DNA from: Sindora glabra
Taxonomy: Eukaryota; Streptophyta; Magnoliopsida; Fabales; Fabaceae
NCBI GenBank assembly: GCA_020226215.1
Contig: CM035232.1
Coordinates: 57,545,220 to 57,609,219 of the forward strand
Direction: 5' to 3'
Length of the DNA: 64,000 bases
Part shown: positions 36,602-48,414 of the stretch, one piece after another
Layout of the letters: each line of letters starts with the position of its first letter
Numbering within the stretch: position 1 is the first letter of the stretch
Made by a program: the position numbers and the translations under genes
The notes under the pieces: generated by a model
Seen by the model: only the letters and a program-made list of their open reading frames with translations
The model's database searches: none
Told to the model about the DNA's origin: nothing

Positions 36602-36829
36602 CATGTTTAATTTAATTTTGATAAGCTAGAGTTTAATTTTTGTTTTCAAATGATTACTTATGAAAAATGGTGATTTATGAAGTATAGTTTGGTTTTGATG
36701 TGAGAAATGACTTAGTTGAAATGTTAAAAGAGAGTATTGATAATTTATTGTGGATAGGTGAAGTAATACACAAGTTTAGATTAAATTTGTGGTGGATGAA
36801 TAGTGTTTTGAGTTGAAAATATGCATAAA

Positions 36830-36990
36830 CTTAGTCATAGTCAATTATAAGCCTTTAAATTATTCTTTTGGCTGCTAGTAGTTGACTATAAGTACCAGAG
36901 TTGCTCTTTAGACTTCAATAGTTAACCATGAACTAGTAAAATTATTCTTTAAGCTTCTATAGTTAAATATAAAATTGACTATACCTAGTT
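36830..36990. repeat. Palindrome-variant cluster 1, right part
   Basis: Four variants of the same core in 160 bp: catagtcaattata, agtagttgactataag, aatagttaaccatg and tatagttaaatata-aaattgactatacc. Confidence 0.55.
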
Positions 36991-37749
36991 CAAGTTGAGG
37001 TATAATGTTATACAAGGAATTTGAGTGTATCCTAAGGCTTCTAAGGCTAAAGTAAATTGATATATAAACATATATACAAGATTAATAGTGATATAATGAC
37101 ATATAGTAAAATAGTAATGTGTCATTTAGGTTAAAAATTGTGTTGAAATGTTATTGATGATATTTGTGGCCTTATTAATAGTTATAGTGATATTTATTGC
37201 TTATGATACACTGAATTGTGAATTGTTATAGACATGAATATTGTTAATAGTATGGACAGATATATGTAACCAAGCAAAAAGGTATAAAGGATGTTGTGAA
37301 TTTAATTATGTAGACAATTGAAATGAAATGATATATAAGAATAGTATGAGGTGAATGCTCGCGCCAGCTTGTCTTTACTAAATAGTCATAATGTCAGAAG
37401 GCCGCAAGACACAACATAATATTGGCAGTCCACATGTGACTGTCGTTACTAGATGGCCATAGTATTAAAAGTGTATAGGGTTATCTTTATTAAAATTAAA
37501 TGGGATGATATCAAAATCTTGTGTAAGACTATCTTCACTAAAAAAAATATGTCAAAAGTCCACAAAGTTATCTTTATTGTTCTTGAGTTACATTATAAGG
37601 AATTCAGAACTAGTGATTTGTTGAGAAATGGACGACATTTATTTATCCTTGATTGCTTACCTATATATGGCATATCTTAAGAAATATATGTAAATAAGAT
37701 ATTTGACTCCAAAGAGTGCAATATTTATATTGCTTATATAGTTATATAT

Positions 37750-38890
37750 TATGATCTAACTTGATCGTGACTAATGTAAAGCCTATTAATTAATTCGACT
37801 AGCTTGACTAGACAATAATACACACTACTTTCTAAACTTCATCTTATAATGTAAATGGACAAAATTCTTTCTTCATTATTGACTCCTAAAAAAAGGTATT
37901 TCCCAAATTATAAGTGCAAACTTATAAAACTTTATCTTATAATGTAAATGGACAAAATTCCCTCTTCATTATTGACTCCTGAAAAAAGGTATTTCCTAAA
38001 TTATAAGTACAAACTTATAAAACTATAGACGTATTGCATAAAATGTGAATGAATATGTTAATACTCATATGCAATACTCTATTAAAGATAAATATAGCTT
38101 GTTTTTCTGCAACTATTAATTGATATAAACAAGTACCTTGATTTCCTATTAAACTGCCTAGCTTGGAAATACAAATTAACCTTGAAAATACTAAAAATAA
38201 AATAAAAGAATGAGTTTTGCAAATTCAGTGAATATATCTCTACATGGATTATTGTTCAAAATCTAAAAGTATAAATAGATTAATCTTAATGCATTGAATT
38301 AAAATAAGTATTCACACTTATACCAATTTTCATACATGAGTTTTTTAGGTAGCTACGAATGTATATATATTACATCTTCTCACTTGCAATTGTATCGATA
38401 CCTTATCCTTTCCTATAATAGTTTTCACAAAAAAAAAATCAAACAATTACACACTCATACTACTTCACACCATATAAATACTAGCCAAATACACTCATAA
38501 TTCTATAATCATCCATATAGTTATACATAATAAGAATAACTATGCATGAAGAAGACAATAAAATCTTGTCTTCTTTTAACTCCTAAGTTTGGCTTATATC
38601 CTTTATAAACAACATTTGCCTCATGCCCATCACAAATGAATACATAGATTTAGTGTAATAATTACATCTTAATATAATCCTTTCTTCCCCAATTACAATC
38701 ATAAACAATCATGCTTATTGGCATTATTCAATTCAATTTACGCATGACAATTCATGTATAATCATATATTTATAACATAATTGCAATAATAATAACAACA
38801 ACAATGTGAAGATTCAAACTATACAATTAATATCAATCAATTTACATTAATAGAATCTACTTAAAATGTCTAAAACCAAACAATTTCCAC
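37750..38890 (+). repeat. Long direct repeat, copy 1 (partner 56080-57105)
   Basis: From atctaacttgatcgtgac through aacaagtaccttg, gtattcacact-ttaccaa, caattacacactcatac and catagatttagtgtaata to aaaatgtctaaaacc, the same ordered words recur at 56080-57105 in the same orientation, with scattered substitutions and indels. No coding sequence. This may be one LTR of an old retrotransposon or a segmental duplicate. Confidence 0.85.
37838..38028 (+). repeat. Tandem duplication, period 93 bp, inside long repeat copy 1
   Basis: atcttataatgtaaatggac through ggtatttcc-aaattataag to acttataaaact occurs twice, starting at 37841 and 37934. The partner at 56.1 kb has only one unit, so this duplication arose after the two long copies separated. 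Confidence 0.85.
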
Positions 38891-39154
38891 ACCATACCTT
38901 TACTTCAAATTTTCAAAGCTATATCAAAAGAACATTTTAATTACCAAAAATACCATTTAACAATTAAGTAATCCAACTAATATTGATTAGTCACAATCAT
39001 AGTTTTCTATATTCTATATTTGATCATTCTATGGGTCCAACAATATTCATAAAACTATGCAAGAGTATAAATACAATCAACTAGATATAAAATATTTAAA
39101 AAGGTTATAAACAAAAAAGTAAGGATTTAAAAATTATAATTTAAGATAGGTATA

Positions 39155-39784
39155 TGTTGGGAATTCGGATTATCACATGCAGCGGAATTTTAAATTTTGA
39201 TCCGAATTCTACCTAGGATCCATGCAAAAAGCATGAGTCAATGATTAGGGTTTTACCTATTGGGCACTCGTGTTTCTACTGATCAAAACTTGAGAGCGGA
39301 TGAATCAAACGCCGGCCGGAAGGTACAGCGTCTCTACGGTATCCACACGGAGTGAACAACGACCTTTCACCCTCCACGCGTCTGCTAGGATGCGTTTTTC
39401 TCTCTAAGAATTAGGATTGGATGTTTTTGAGTGATTTAGGGTTTATATGGAAGCTTAAAACGTGATTCTTAAGTGCTGCCCTCAAGTCCCTTTTTATAGA
39501 ACTTAGGCAAGTCATAATCCTAGTCCTACTAGGATAATGCTTGCAAAATCCTAATCACACTTAACAACTCATCTTATCCTTATTCTAGAGATAATGGGAA
39601 GAGATAAGACTTATCTATTAATTATCTAATATTAGATAATGATATTATCTCATAATATAAATATCTTAATATTAGATAATTGCATATAGTTATCAAATAT
39701 CAAAATAATATTATCTCATAATATTTTTATCTAATATCTGATAAGATAATTACTTGATATTACTTTAATATCAAATAATATCAC

Positions 39785-39827
<43 letters not shown>

Positions 39828-40822
39828 GTGAATTTATTATTCTTAATAATATATATGCACGAAAATAAGTCCAATTAATTGGATATTAATATAATTAAAG
39901 TCCAATTAATTATTGTCTTATTCCTACTCCTTTTGTGTGACCCTGTAGGTTCTTACTACGTTGACAATGACTTATTATTGAGCCATAGACAGCGAGCGGT
40001 ATCTAGCAATACATCACTGCCACTCAAGTAGTAAGAATGTCTGTGATTCGACATCCACCTAATACATGATCAACGTTTTACATCATAACCCTTTTGTAAT
40101 AATATCCAAATTGAACTGGAGGCATGGAATGTGTCATCCTCGTCAATGTTCAATTTATATTTCTTGATACTGAGTAGACTTAAAATAAATAATTAATATC
40201 ACATATTAATTCAACTGAGCATGGCCATGCATTTCTAAGTCTCACTCAATCAAGGGGCCCAAGGATATTTCTCTTTTATACAAGAGTAACAAAATTCCAT
40301 TTACATCACTCACTTCCCTCTGCATGATTTATGACACACCCAATCAATGCCCTACTTGTCACCTGATTAAAGGTGACATAGGACAATATTAAAGTGAGTA
40401 ATTCCTCATGTAGGGAACCGTAGTGACTTCAGGTCAAAGGTTTATGCGTAGTTGTGATCATATGAGAATAACTTATGACACGTTTATCCATGCAATATTC
40501 TCATAGTGGGTCAGTCCAGTACATTGTTCACTAGCAATGTACTCATGTATTGACTTGATATCACATATCCATGATTCGTAATCATCAGTCACTATACATG
40601 CTAGTCTCGATGTATTATTACTATCCTTTTTCATAATAATACTTGACTAGGGGCATTTTAGGAATAGCAAAGCTATTCCAAGGATAATTATTATATTAAG
40701 TTATAAATTGCGCATAATAATAATAAAAATAATATAATAATTAAATTGCCTAAAATAAAATATAATACATTGTGCATAACTCTAATCATCTTATATGATT
40801 GGTTCTAGGACACACACCAACA
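39155..40822 (-). repeat. Copia 3' LTR (1668 bp)
   Basis: TGTTGG...CCAACA boundaries. Nearly identical to 46693-48414. It contains a 37-bp AT array near 39788-39824 where the other LTR has about 90 bp. A TATAAAAA on the minus strand at 39498-39491 corresponds to the likely LTR promoter. Confidence 0.97.
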
Positions 40823-40836
40823 ATCTCCCACTTGGA
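40823..40836 (-). other. Copia polypurine tract
   Basis: On the minus strand TCCAAGTGGGAGAT directly abuts the TGTTGG of the 3' LTR. This is the standard plus-strand primer position of LTR retrotransposons. Confidence 0.85.
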
Positions 40837-40842
40837 CTAGAG

Positions 40843-43800
40843 CTAATCACTCATGTATCTAATACCAAGTGACATAGTATGACCATCATGCTTTTTCTGC
40901 GCTAAAGGCTTTGTCAGTGGGTCGGCGATATTATCATCTGTTGGTACTTTACATATCTTCACATCTCCTCTATCGATGATTTCTCGAATGAGATGGAAGC
41001 GCCTAAGTATATGTTTGGATCGTTGGTGAGATCTGGGTTCCTTGGCTTGTGCAATGGCTCCATTGTTGTCACAATAGAGATCCACTGGGTTTGCAATGCT
41101 AGGAACAACGCCAAGTTCAGTAATGAACTTTTTGATCCAAACAGCCTCTTTTGACGCATCAGATGCAGCAATATACTCAGCCTCTGTAGTAGAGTCGGCC
41201 ACTGTTTCCTGCTTTGAACTCTTCCAGCATACAGCACCACCATTCAGGCTAAATACATAACCCGACTGCGATCTAAAGTCATCTTTGTCGGATTGGAAAC
41301 TGGCATCAGTGTAACCTTTTACAACAAGTTCTTCCTCTCCTCCATATATTAAGAATGAATCCTTAGTCCTTCTTAAGTACTTAAGGATATTCTTAACGGC
41401 AATCCAGTGAGGTTCACCTGGATTTGACTGGTACCTGCTCGTCATGCTTAAAGCATACGAGACATCAGGACGAGTACATATCATGGCATACATGATAGAT
41501 CCAATTGCTGACGCATATGGTATCTTATTCATCCGATCCTTCTCATCTTGTGTCGAAGGACACTGAGTTTTGGACAAATTTATGCCATGTGACATAGGCA
41601 AAAATCCTCTTTTAGATTCTTGCATGTTAAACCGTTTTAACACTTTATCTATGTATGTACTCTGACTTAGGCCAAGCAATTTTCTTGATCTATCTCTATA
41701 GATCTTAATACCTAATATATAGGCAGCTTCGCCTAAGTCTTTCATCGAGAAACAATTCCCTAACCAAGTCTTTACTGTTTGCAGTGTAGGGATATCATTT
41801 CCGATGAGTAGTATGTCATCCATATACAATACAAGAAAAATAATTGTGCTCCCACTAACCCTTTTGTAAACACAAGATTCATCTTCATTTTTGATGAAAC
41901 CAAATTCTTTGATTGCCTCATCAAAACAAAGATTCCAACTCCGTGAAGCTTGCTTTAATCCATAAATGGATCGTTGTAGCTTACATACCTTTCCAGCAGT
42001 TTCAGGAATGACAAAACCCTCGGGCTGTGTCATGTACACATCCTCGAGGAGCTTTCCATTAAGAAAAGCAGTTTTGACATCCATCTGCCAGATTTCGTAA
42101 TCATAAAAGGCTGCAATAGCAAGCAAAATCCGGATGGATTTAAGCATGGCAACTGGGGAATAGGTCTCATCATAGTCTATACCATGAACTTGCCTATAAC
42201 CTTTTGCGACTAATCGTCCCTTAAAGGTTTGCACGTTACCATCCATGTCAGTTTTCTTCTTGAAAACCCATTTGCACCTAATGGGTTTTACCCCTTCAGG
42301 TGGATCAACCAAAGTCCATACTTGGTTAGTGTACATGGAATCCATCTCAGATTTCATGGCCTCAAGCCACTTCTCAGAGTCTGGCCCTTTTATAGCTTCT
42401 TGGTAAGTTGTAGGCTCATCTTGATCCATGAGCAAAACATCGCCATTTTGAGTTACAAGAAATCCATATCTCTCGGGCTCATGGCGTATCCTACTAGACT
42501 TACGTGGGCCTTGTGTTACTTGAGCTAGTTCCTGACCCACAACATCTTGTGGTCCTTTTCCAGGCTCTATTATAGGTTCAGTGTTACTTTGTGGGTCTCG
42601 TACTTCTTCGATTTCTACTTTTCTCCCACAGTTTTTCTTAGAGATAAATTCTCTTTCCAGAAAAACACCAGTTCGTGCGACAAACACTTTGCCTTCAGTG
42701 GGATTATAGAAATAGTATCCCTTAGTTTCCTTAGGATACCCCACAAAGTAGCACTTATCTGATTTGGGTCCAAGCTTATCAGAAACTTGACGTTTTACAT
42801 AGGCCTCGCAACCCCAAATCTTCATAAAAGACAAGCTAGGACGTTTCCCAGTCCATATCTCATATGGAGTCTTTTGAACCGTTTTAGAGGGAACACGGTT
42901 GAGCGTAAAAGCAGCTGTCTCTAGAGAATGCCCCCAAAAGGAGATTGGAAGATCTATATGACTCATCATAGATCGTACCATGTCTAACAAGGTACGATTC
43001 CTCCTTTCTGAAACACCATTCCATTGTGGTGTTCCAGGTGGAGTGAGTTGTGATACTATACCACACTCCTTTAGATAGTCATCAAATTCTTGGCTTAAGT
43101 ATTCTCCACCTCGATCTGATCGAAGTGTTTTAATACTTTTACCAAGTTGGTTTTGCACTTCATTCTTGAATTCCTTGAACTTTTCAAAGGATTTTGATTT
43201 GTGTTTCATAAGATACACATATCCATATCTACTGAAATCATCAGTAAATGTAATGAAGTACTGAAAACCTCCTCTAGCAGGTGAAGTAATGGGCCCACAT
43301 ACATCAGTATGTATGAGACCCAATAGATCATTAGCCCTTTCACTGTGTCCAGTGAATGGTGTTTTAGTCATTTTTCCTAGCAAACAAGATTCGCATATTT
43401 CATATGATTCAAAATCAAATGAATCCAAGAATCCATCCTTGTGAAGCTTGGATATGCGCTTCTCATTTATATGGCCCAAACGACAATGCCAGAGATAGGT
43501 TGGATTTAAATCATTTGATTTAAATCGCTTAGTATTTATGTTATAGACAGGCATTTCAAGATCAAGAATATAGAGCCCATTGAACATTTGTGCACTACAG
43601 TAAAACATTTCATTTAAATAAACTGAACAACTTTTGTCCTTTATTATAAATGAAAAACCTTTCTTGTCCAAACAAGAAACAGAAATAATATTCCTGCTGA
43701 TAGCAGGCACAAAATAACAATCCTCTAATTCTATTACTAAACCAGAAGGTAAAGATAGATAATATGTCCCTACAGCTAGCGCAGCAACTCTTGCTCCATT

Positions 43801-43977
43801 GCCAACTCGTAGGTCCACTTCGCCTTTAGCTAGAGTCCTACTCCTTTGTAGTTCCTGCACATTTGTACAAATGTGAGAACCGCATCTGGTATCTAATACC
43901 CAAGATGTAGAAGTTGAAACATTAATTTCTATAACATAGATACCTGAAGCGGAAGTCTCACTTCCCTTCTTCTTTTT
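40843..43977 (-). CDS. Copia pol polyprotein: protease, integrase, RT, RNase H
   Basis: The open frame runs on the minus strand from just after a TGA at 43980 to TAG at 40843. The first codon labelled Met downstream (43860) is a GTG, so translation must enter from gag. Numbering residues from 43860: integrase HHCC zinc finger H125, H130, C156, C159; catalytic D186, D249, E285 (DD35E spacing); reverse transcriptase with WVFKKK and YMDD at 679-682; RNase H with TDAS (D852), TEAEY (E893) and YCDNNGA (D931). All these are intact. Upstream, the protease active site reads WVLDTRCGSHIC, with Arg where aspartic proteases have Gly. The frame is +1 relative to gag. Catalytic domains look functional, but protease and frame make autonomous activity doubtful. 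The long antisense open frames over this region are shadows. Confidence 0.93.
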   Translation of the reverse strand, partial: KKKKGSETSASGIYVIEINVSTSTSWVLDTRCGSHICTNVQELQRSRTLAKGEVDLRVGNGARVAALAVGTYYLSLPSGLVIELEDCYFVPAISRNIISVSCLDKKGFSFIIKDKSCSVYLNEMFYCSAQMFNGLYILDLEMPVYNINTKRFKSNDLNPTYLWHCRLGHINEKRISKLHKDGFLDSFDFESYEICESCLLGKMTKTPFTGHSERANDLLGLIHTDVCGPITSPARGGFQYFITFTDDFSRYGYVYLMKHKSKSFEKFKEFKNEVQNQLGKSIKTLRSDRGGEYLSQEFDDYLKECGIVSQLTPPGTPQWNGVSERRNRTLLDMVRSMMSHIDLPISFWGHSLETAAFTLNRVPSKTVQKTPYEIWTGKRPSLSFMKIWGCEAYVKRQVSDKLGPKSDKCYFVGYPKETKGYYFYNPTEGKVFVARTGVFLEREFISKKNCGRKVEIEEVRDPQSNTEPIIEPGKGPQDVVGQELAQVTQGPRKSSRIRHEPERYGFLVTQNGDVLLMDQDEPTTYQEAIKGPDSEKWLEAMKSEMDSMYTNQVWTLVDPPEGVKPIRCKWVFKKKTDMDGNVQTFKGRLVAKGYRQVHGIDYDETYSPVAMLKSIRILLAIAAFYDYEIWQMDVKTAFLNGKLLEDVYMTQPEGFVIPETAGKVCKLQRSIYGLKQASRSWNLCFDEAIKEFGFIKNEDESCVYKRVSGSTIIFLVLYMDDILLIGNDIPTLQTVKTWLGNCFSMKDLGEAAYILGIKIYRDRSRKLLGLSQSTYIDKVLKRFNMQESKRGFLPMSHGINLSKTQCPSTQDEKDRMNKIPYASAIGSIMYAMICTRPDVSYALSMTSRYQSNPGEPHWIAVKNILKYLRRTKDSFLIYGGEEELVVKGYTDASFQSDKDDFRSQSGYVFSLNGGAVCWKSSKQETVADSTTEAEYIAASDASKEAVWIKKFITELGVVPSIANPVDLYCDNNGAIAQAKEPRSHQRSKHILRRFHLIREIIDRGDVKICKVPTDDNIADPLTKPLAQKKHDGHTMSLGIRYMSD

Positions 43978-44797
43978 TCAGATCTTCCAGATAGACCTTG
44001 CAGTTTCTTTTCCAATGTCCGGTTTGACCGCAATGGAAGCATGTCCCTTCCTTAGCCACACCCCCTTTTGGTTTCAGTGCAGAGGATTTAGACTTGGGCT
44101 TGCCTTTGGATTTGGAATCCTTCTTATTTTTGCCCTTGCCTTTTCCTTTTCCTTTGCCCTTTTGAACCATCATTATGGTATTAGGCTTAGTCTTTTGCAA
44201 ATTTTGTTCAGCAGTTCTTAACATGCTTAACAATTCTGGCAGTGGTTTGTCAATTTCATTCATGTTGTAATTCATGATAAATTGACCATAACTCTGTGGC
44301 AACGATTGCAGAATTAAGTCAGTGGCCAACTCTTGACCTAGTGGTGCACCCAATCTTTCAAGGTTCTCAACATACCCAATCATTTTGAGTACATGAGGCC
44401 CAACAGGGTTTCCTTCTGCCAGTTTGCACTGAAACAAGGCTTTTGTCACTTCAAACCTCTCATGCCGAGCTTGGCCTTCATAAAGCTTCTTAAGATGCTC
44501 AAGCATGTCATAAGCTTCCATGTTCTCATGTTGCTTCTGAAGCTCAGAGTCCATGGTAGCTAACATGAGACAACCGACATCTAATGCGTCATCATGATGC
44601 TTCTTATAAGCATCCTTTTGAGCTCGAGGGGCAGTAGCTTCAGGTTCTTGAGGAACAGGTCCCTCTAGGACATACATTTTACGCTCATGTTTGAGGACTA
44701 TCCTCAAATTCCTGTACCAGTCCAGGAAGTTTGTTCCATTTAGTTTGTCCTTCTCAAGGACCGATCGCAGTGATAAGTTATTTGATGTATTAGCCAT
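43958..44797 (-). CDS. Copia gag (capsid/nucleocapsid)
   Basis: A 279-aa protein starting with a genuine ATG at 44797. It has an amino-terminal UBN2-like capsid region (LNGTNFLDWYRNLRIVLKHE), then LKKLYEGQ and LEEL-type helices. A Lys/Gly-rich basic linker (GKGKGKGKGKNKKDSKSKGK) precedes one CCHC zinc knuckle (CFHCGQTGHWKRNC) near the end. It stops at TGA 43958, about 20 nt after a run of six A. In the other frame the same region continues straight into protease, so gag and pol overlap slightly. In related copia elements the two are normally one open frame. Confidence 0.93.
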   Translation of the reverse strand: MANTSNNLSLRSVLEKDKLNGTNFLDWYRNLRIVLKHERKMYVLEGPVPQEPEATAPRAQKDAYKKHHDDALDVGCLMLATMDSELQKQHENMEAYDMLEHLKKLYEGQARHERFEVTKALFQCKLAEGNPVGPHVLKMIGYVENLERLGAPLGQELATDLILQSLPQSYGQFIMNYNMNEIDKPLPELLSMLRTAEQNLQKTKPNTIMMVQKGKGKGKGKGKNKKDSKSKGKPKSKSSALKPKGGVAKEGTCFHCGQTGHWKRNCKVYLEDLKKEEGK

Positions 44798-46679
44798 TGG
44801 TTATCTACGACAGAAATATGCAAAGTAAGTATTAAATTTAAAACATTTAATAAGGTCTTTTATTAAATGTACTTCCCACTATTTCATTCAAATTAATAGC
44901 CCTCACTATTAATTCGGAAAGTCATAGTATTTAAGCTTTCTAGTGGGCCAAGATCCATATTTCACCAAGCTTTAAGTTAGCTTTGGCTAATCACTTAAAA
45001 CTTAGTTATTTAGGTAAGCAACACTTGCCAATTGTATCATATACAACTCTTGGATAGTTGGGTGAACAACATTTGTCCTAGTTCATCTTATGAACTAAAG
45101 CCCAACTCTATGCCTCTAGGTCTCAATCCTATTGAGATATCCTAGTTAAGTCGGACCCAATATTTGATATTCGGATATCACTATTATCCAGTCGCATCTC
45201 ACCAAGATAAACGAGGTACCTTGCTTTGGCAAACCTACCTTATGTCGATCGAGGCCTTGATGAGTGCCAAATATTGGAAGGCATCATTAATTATTACTGA
45301 CTTAATATTTTGGATGAGGGATTTCAACTTAATTATTATCAGATCTCACCATAACTAGCCTATTTATTCATGCAATATATCTAGCATATCTCATATATCA
45401 TATAAAGTAAATGAATAAAATAGACTACCATATATCATATATCACGCAATGAATAGAACTATCACATAGTAGGAACACATTCTATCACATAATAAATGCA
45501 TGCTCATCAATATCATCACATAATAAAGAAATCAATATATTGCATAGTATGGCCCAAAATTCTATTTTCTAATGACATTCCTAACTAACTCCTTAGCTTC
45601 TTCTTGTCTCATAGCTCCTTAGCTTCTCCTTGTTCTAAGCAAAGAATACTCCATTGCAATTACAAATTTACAACAGAAACCCCGAGTTACATTCGGAGGG
45701 AATTGAGATGAGAAGAGAATATACATTAGAGAAATAGAGAAAGACACGACACGCAGGTCGTATTTTAAAATCCATCCATTAAAAACTCCAAGGGCCATAC
45801 TATGCAACACATTCATGCATCATATGTAATAATTGCTAAGAAATATATGTAAACAAGATAAAGAGGATGATTGACATATATATATTTCATAACATCTTTA
45901 TCATAAAAATCATATTTTAAAACGGCGCCTTAAGAACAAAAACAATTTTTGAACGCTACGCAGAGTTAGCACGGCGGTCCCGCTAGCCGGTCCCGCACGG
46001 CGGTCCCGCTAGCGGGGGTCAAGGGGGCCAAAAATTGAATACATCTGATATTCAAATTTTGATTCATTTTGCCAACAATTGACACACCCCAAGTCGAACA
46101 ATTCGACTATATGATTGACATTCAAATCATAGTTTAAAATAGGATTTACGTCCTAAACACTTTGAATAATTTTAATCATATCAAAACAGATCCAGCCATA
46201 TTCAAATAATTTAAAGCATACATATACCTCATAGACCAGATTCAACTTAATCATATTAAACGAATTTAAACAAGTCTTTACAGATTCAGAATTAATCACA
46301 TCAATTCTATGCTGACTAGGTTATATGCTTTAAATGCAGAGAACATCACATGTTTAGAACAGATTTTACGCATATATAAAGCAGAAAAATGCATGATCAT
46401 ATTCATACAATTAATCTCATCAATTGATAATCTGATTCAAAATTCAAATCATATATATCATATATATATTTACGAAATCAGAATCATACACGAGTAAACA
46501 TATCTCTCATATATATCTAGTTTAAACAGAAACTGATTTGATATTAATTTATCACATAAATATTCATCAAAACGTGTAACTTCTGATTTAAACCGAAACA
46601 GATTTGACATGTATTTATCATATAAATATTCATCAAAAAACGGTAAAACACATAATCAGAACTATATATTTTGCAAGAA
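44798..46679 (-). other. Copia 5' leader, non-coding
   Basis: About 1.9 kb between primer site and gag ATG, unusually long for copia. It is AT-rich with several short repeats: catatatcatata words near 45390-45440 and an approximately 85-bp tandem pair at 46515-46640. There is one GC-rich palindromic repeat at 45970-46016. No conserved open frame. Confidence 0.7.
45970..46016. repeat. GC-rich direct repeat with palindrome in the copia leader
   Basis: CACGGCGGTCCCGCTAG occurs at 45970 and again at 45996 (period 26 bp), and the second copy ends in the perfect 12-bp palindrome CCCGCTAGCGGG (46005-46016). The surrounding leader is AT-rich, so this is a strong local GC anomaly that could form a stable RNA hairpin. 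Confidence 0.85.
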
Positions 46680-46691
46680 GCTCTGATACCA
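46680..46691 (-). other. Copia primer binding site (tRNA-iMet)
   Basis: On the minus strand TGGTATCAGAGC follows the 5' LTR after one base. It is complementary to the 3' end of plant initiator methionine tRNA, the usual primer of copia elements. Confidence 0.93.
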
Positions 46692-46692
46692 C

Positions 46693-47322
46693 TGTTGGGA
46701 ATTCGGATTATCACATGCAGCGGAATTTTAAATTTTGATCCGAATTCTACCTAGGATCCATGCAAAAAGCATGAGTCAATGATTAGGGTTTTACCTATTG
46801 GGCACTCGTGTTTCTACTGATCAAAACTTGAGAGCGGATGAATCAAACGCCGGCCGGAAGGTACAGCGTCTCTACGGTATCCACACGGAGTGAACAACGA
46901 CCTTTCACCCTCCACGCGTCTGCTAGGATGCGTTTTTCTCTCTAAGAATTAGGATTGGATGTTTTTGAGTGATTTAGGGTTTATATGGAAGCTTAAAACG
47001 TGATTCTTAAGTGCTGCCCTCAAGTCCCTTTTTATAGAACTTAGGCAAGTCATAATCCTAGTCCTACTAGGATAATGCTTCCAAAATCCTAATCACACTT
47101 AACAACTCATCTTATCCTTATTCTAGAGATAATGGGAAGAGATAAGACTTATCTATTAATTATCTAATATTAGATAATGATATTATCTCATAATATAAAT
47201 ATCTTAATATTAGATAATTGCATATAGTTATCAAATATCAAAATAATATTATCTCATAATATTTTTATCTAATATCTGATAAGATAATTACTTGATATTA
47301 CTTTAATATCAAATAATATCAC

Positions 47323-47419
<97 letters not shown>

Positions 47420-48414
47420 GTGAATTTATTATTCTTAATAATATATATGCACGAAAATAAGTCCAATTAATTGGATATTAATATAATTAAAGTCCAATTA
47501 ATTATTGTCTTATTCCTACTCCTTTTGTGTGACCCTGTAGGTTCTTACTACGTTGACAATGACTTATTATTGAGCCATAGACAGCGAGCGGTATCTAGCA
47601 ATACATCACTGCCACTCAAGTAGTAAGAATGTCTGTGATTCGACATCCACCTAATACATGATCAACGTTTTACATCATAACCCTTTTGTAATAATATCCA
47701 AATTGAACTGGAGGCATGGAATGTGTCATCCTCGTCAATGTTCAATTTATATTTCTTGATACTGAGTAGACTTAAAATAAATAATTAATATCACATATTA
47801 ATTCAACTGAGCATGGCCATGCATTTCTAAGTCTCACTCAATCAAGGGGCCCAAGGATATTTCTCTTTTATACAAGAGTAACAAAATTCCATTTACATCA
47901 CTCACTTCCCTCTGCATGATTTATGACACACCCAATCAATGCCCTACTTGTCACCTGATTAAAGGTGACATAGGACAATATTAAAGTGAGTAATTCCTCA
48001 TGTAGGGAACCGTAGTGACTTCAGGTCAAAGGTTTATGCGTAGTTGTGATCATATGAGAATAACTTATGACACGTTTATCCATGCAATATTCTCATAGTG
48101 GGTCAGTCCAGTACATTGTTCACTAGCAATGTACTCATGTATTGACTTGATATCACATATCCATGATTCGTAATCATCAGTCACTATACATGCTAGTCTC
48201 GATGTATTATTACTATCCTTTTTCATAATAATACTTGACTAGGGGCATTTTAGGAATAGCAAAGCTATTCCAAGGATAATTATTATATTAAGTTATAAAT
48301 TGCGCATAATAATAATAAAAATAATATAATAATTAAATTGCCTAAAATAAAATATAATACATTGTGCATAACTCTAATCATCTTATATGATTGGTTCTAG
48401 GACACACACCAACA
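46693..48414 (-). repeat. Copia 5' LTR (1722 bp)
   Basis: Same boundaries as the other LTR. It is 54 bp longer, entirely explained by a longer AT array (about 47327-47416). It carries the presumptive promoter and the TGTTGG/CCAACA ends, and is followed by GTATA. Confidence 0.97.
47029..47036 (-). promoter_or_regulatory. Copia LTR TATA box
   Basis: TATAAAAA followed by GGG on the minus strand, about 335 bp before the end of the 5' LTR. This leaves roughly 300 nt for R-U5, a plausible layout. Confidence 0.5.

Larger units (their letters stand above)
31520..37740. other. AT-rich intergenic DNA and repeat debris
   Basis: No conserved protein is visible. 32430-33000 is less AT-rich and has an 84-codon minus-strand frame (MVLIAYHDMTSLWERFF) that I do not recognise. 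At 35703 TGTCACACC followed by an AAATTTTGG-like stretch resembles a chromovirus LTR start. Palindrome-variant clusters lie at 36066-36130 and 36830-36990. A patch near 37355-37450 (ctcgcgccagcttgtcttta) is GC-richer. Confidence 0.45.
39155..48414 (-). mobile_element. Full-length Ty1/copia LTR retrotransposon, very young insertion
   Basis: A 9260-bp element on the minus strand with a 5-bp target duplication GTATA (39150-39154 and 48415-48419). LTRs start TGTTGG and end CCAACA. Order in its own sense: 5' LTR (48414-46693), tRNA-iMet primer site, a 1.9-kb AT-rich leader, gag, protease, integrase, reverse transcriptase, RNase H, polypurine tract, 3' LTR (40822-39155). Integrase precedes reverse transcriptase, which defines Ty1/copia. 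Reading both LTRs line by line I found one substitution (39543 region g, 47091 region c) and a difference in one AT array. The element interrupts older repeat debris. Lineage within copia is not assigned. Confidence 0.97.

Noticed and set aside
40959..43066. Several antisense or alternate-frame open frames over the copia pol region
   Set aside because: Shadows of the pol frame, which carries all conserved motifs.
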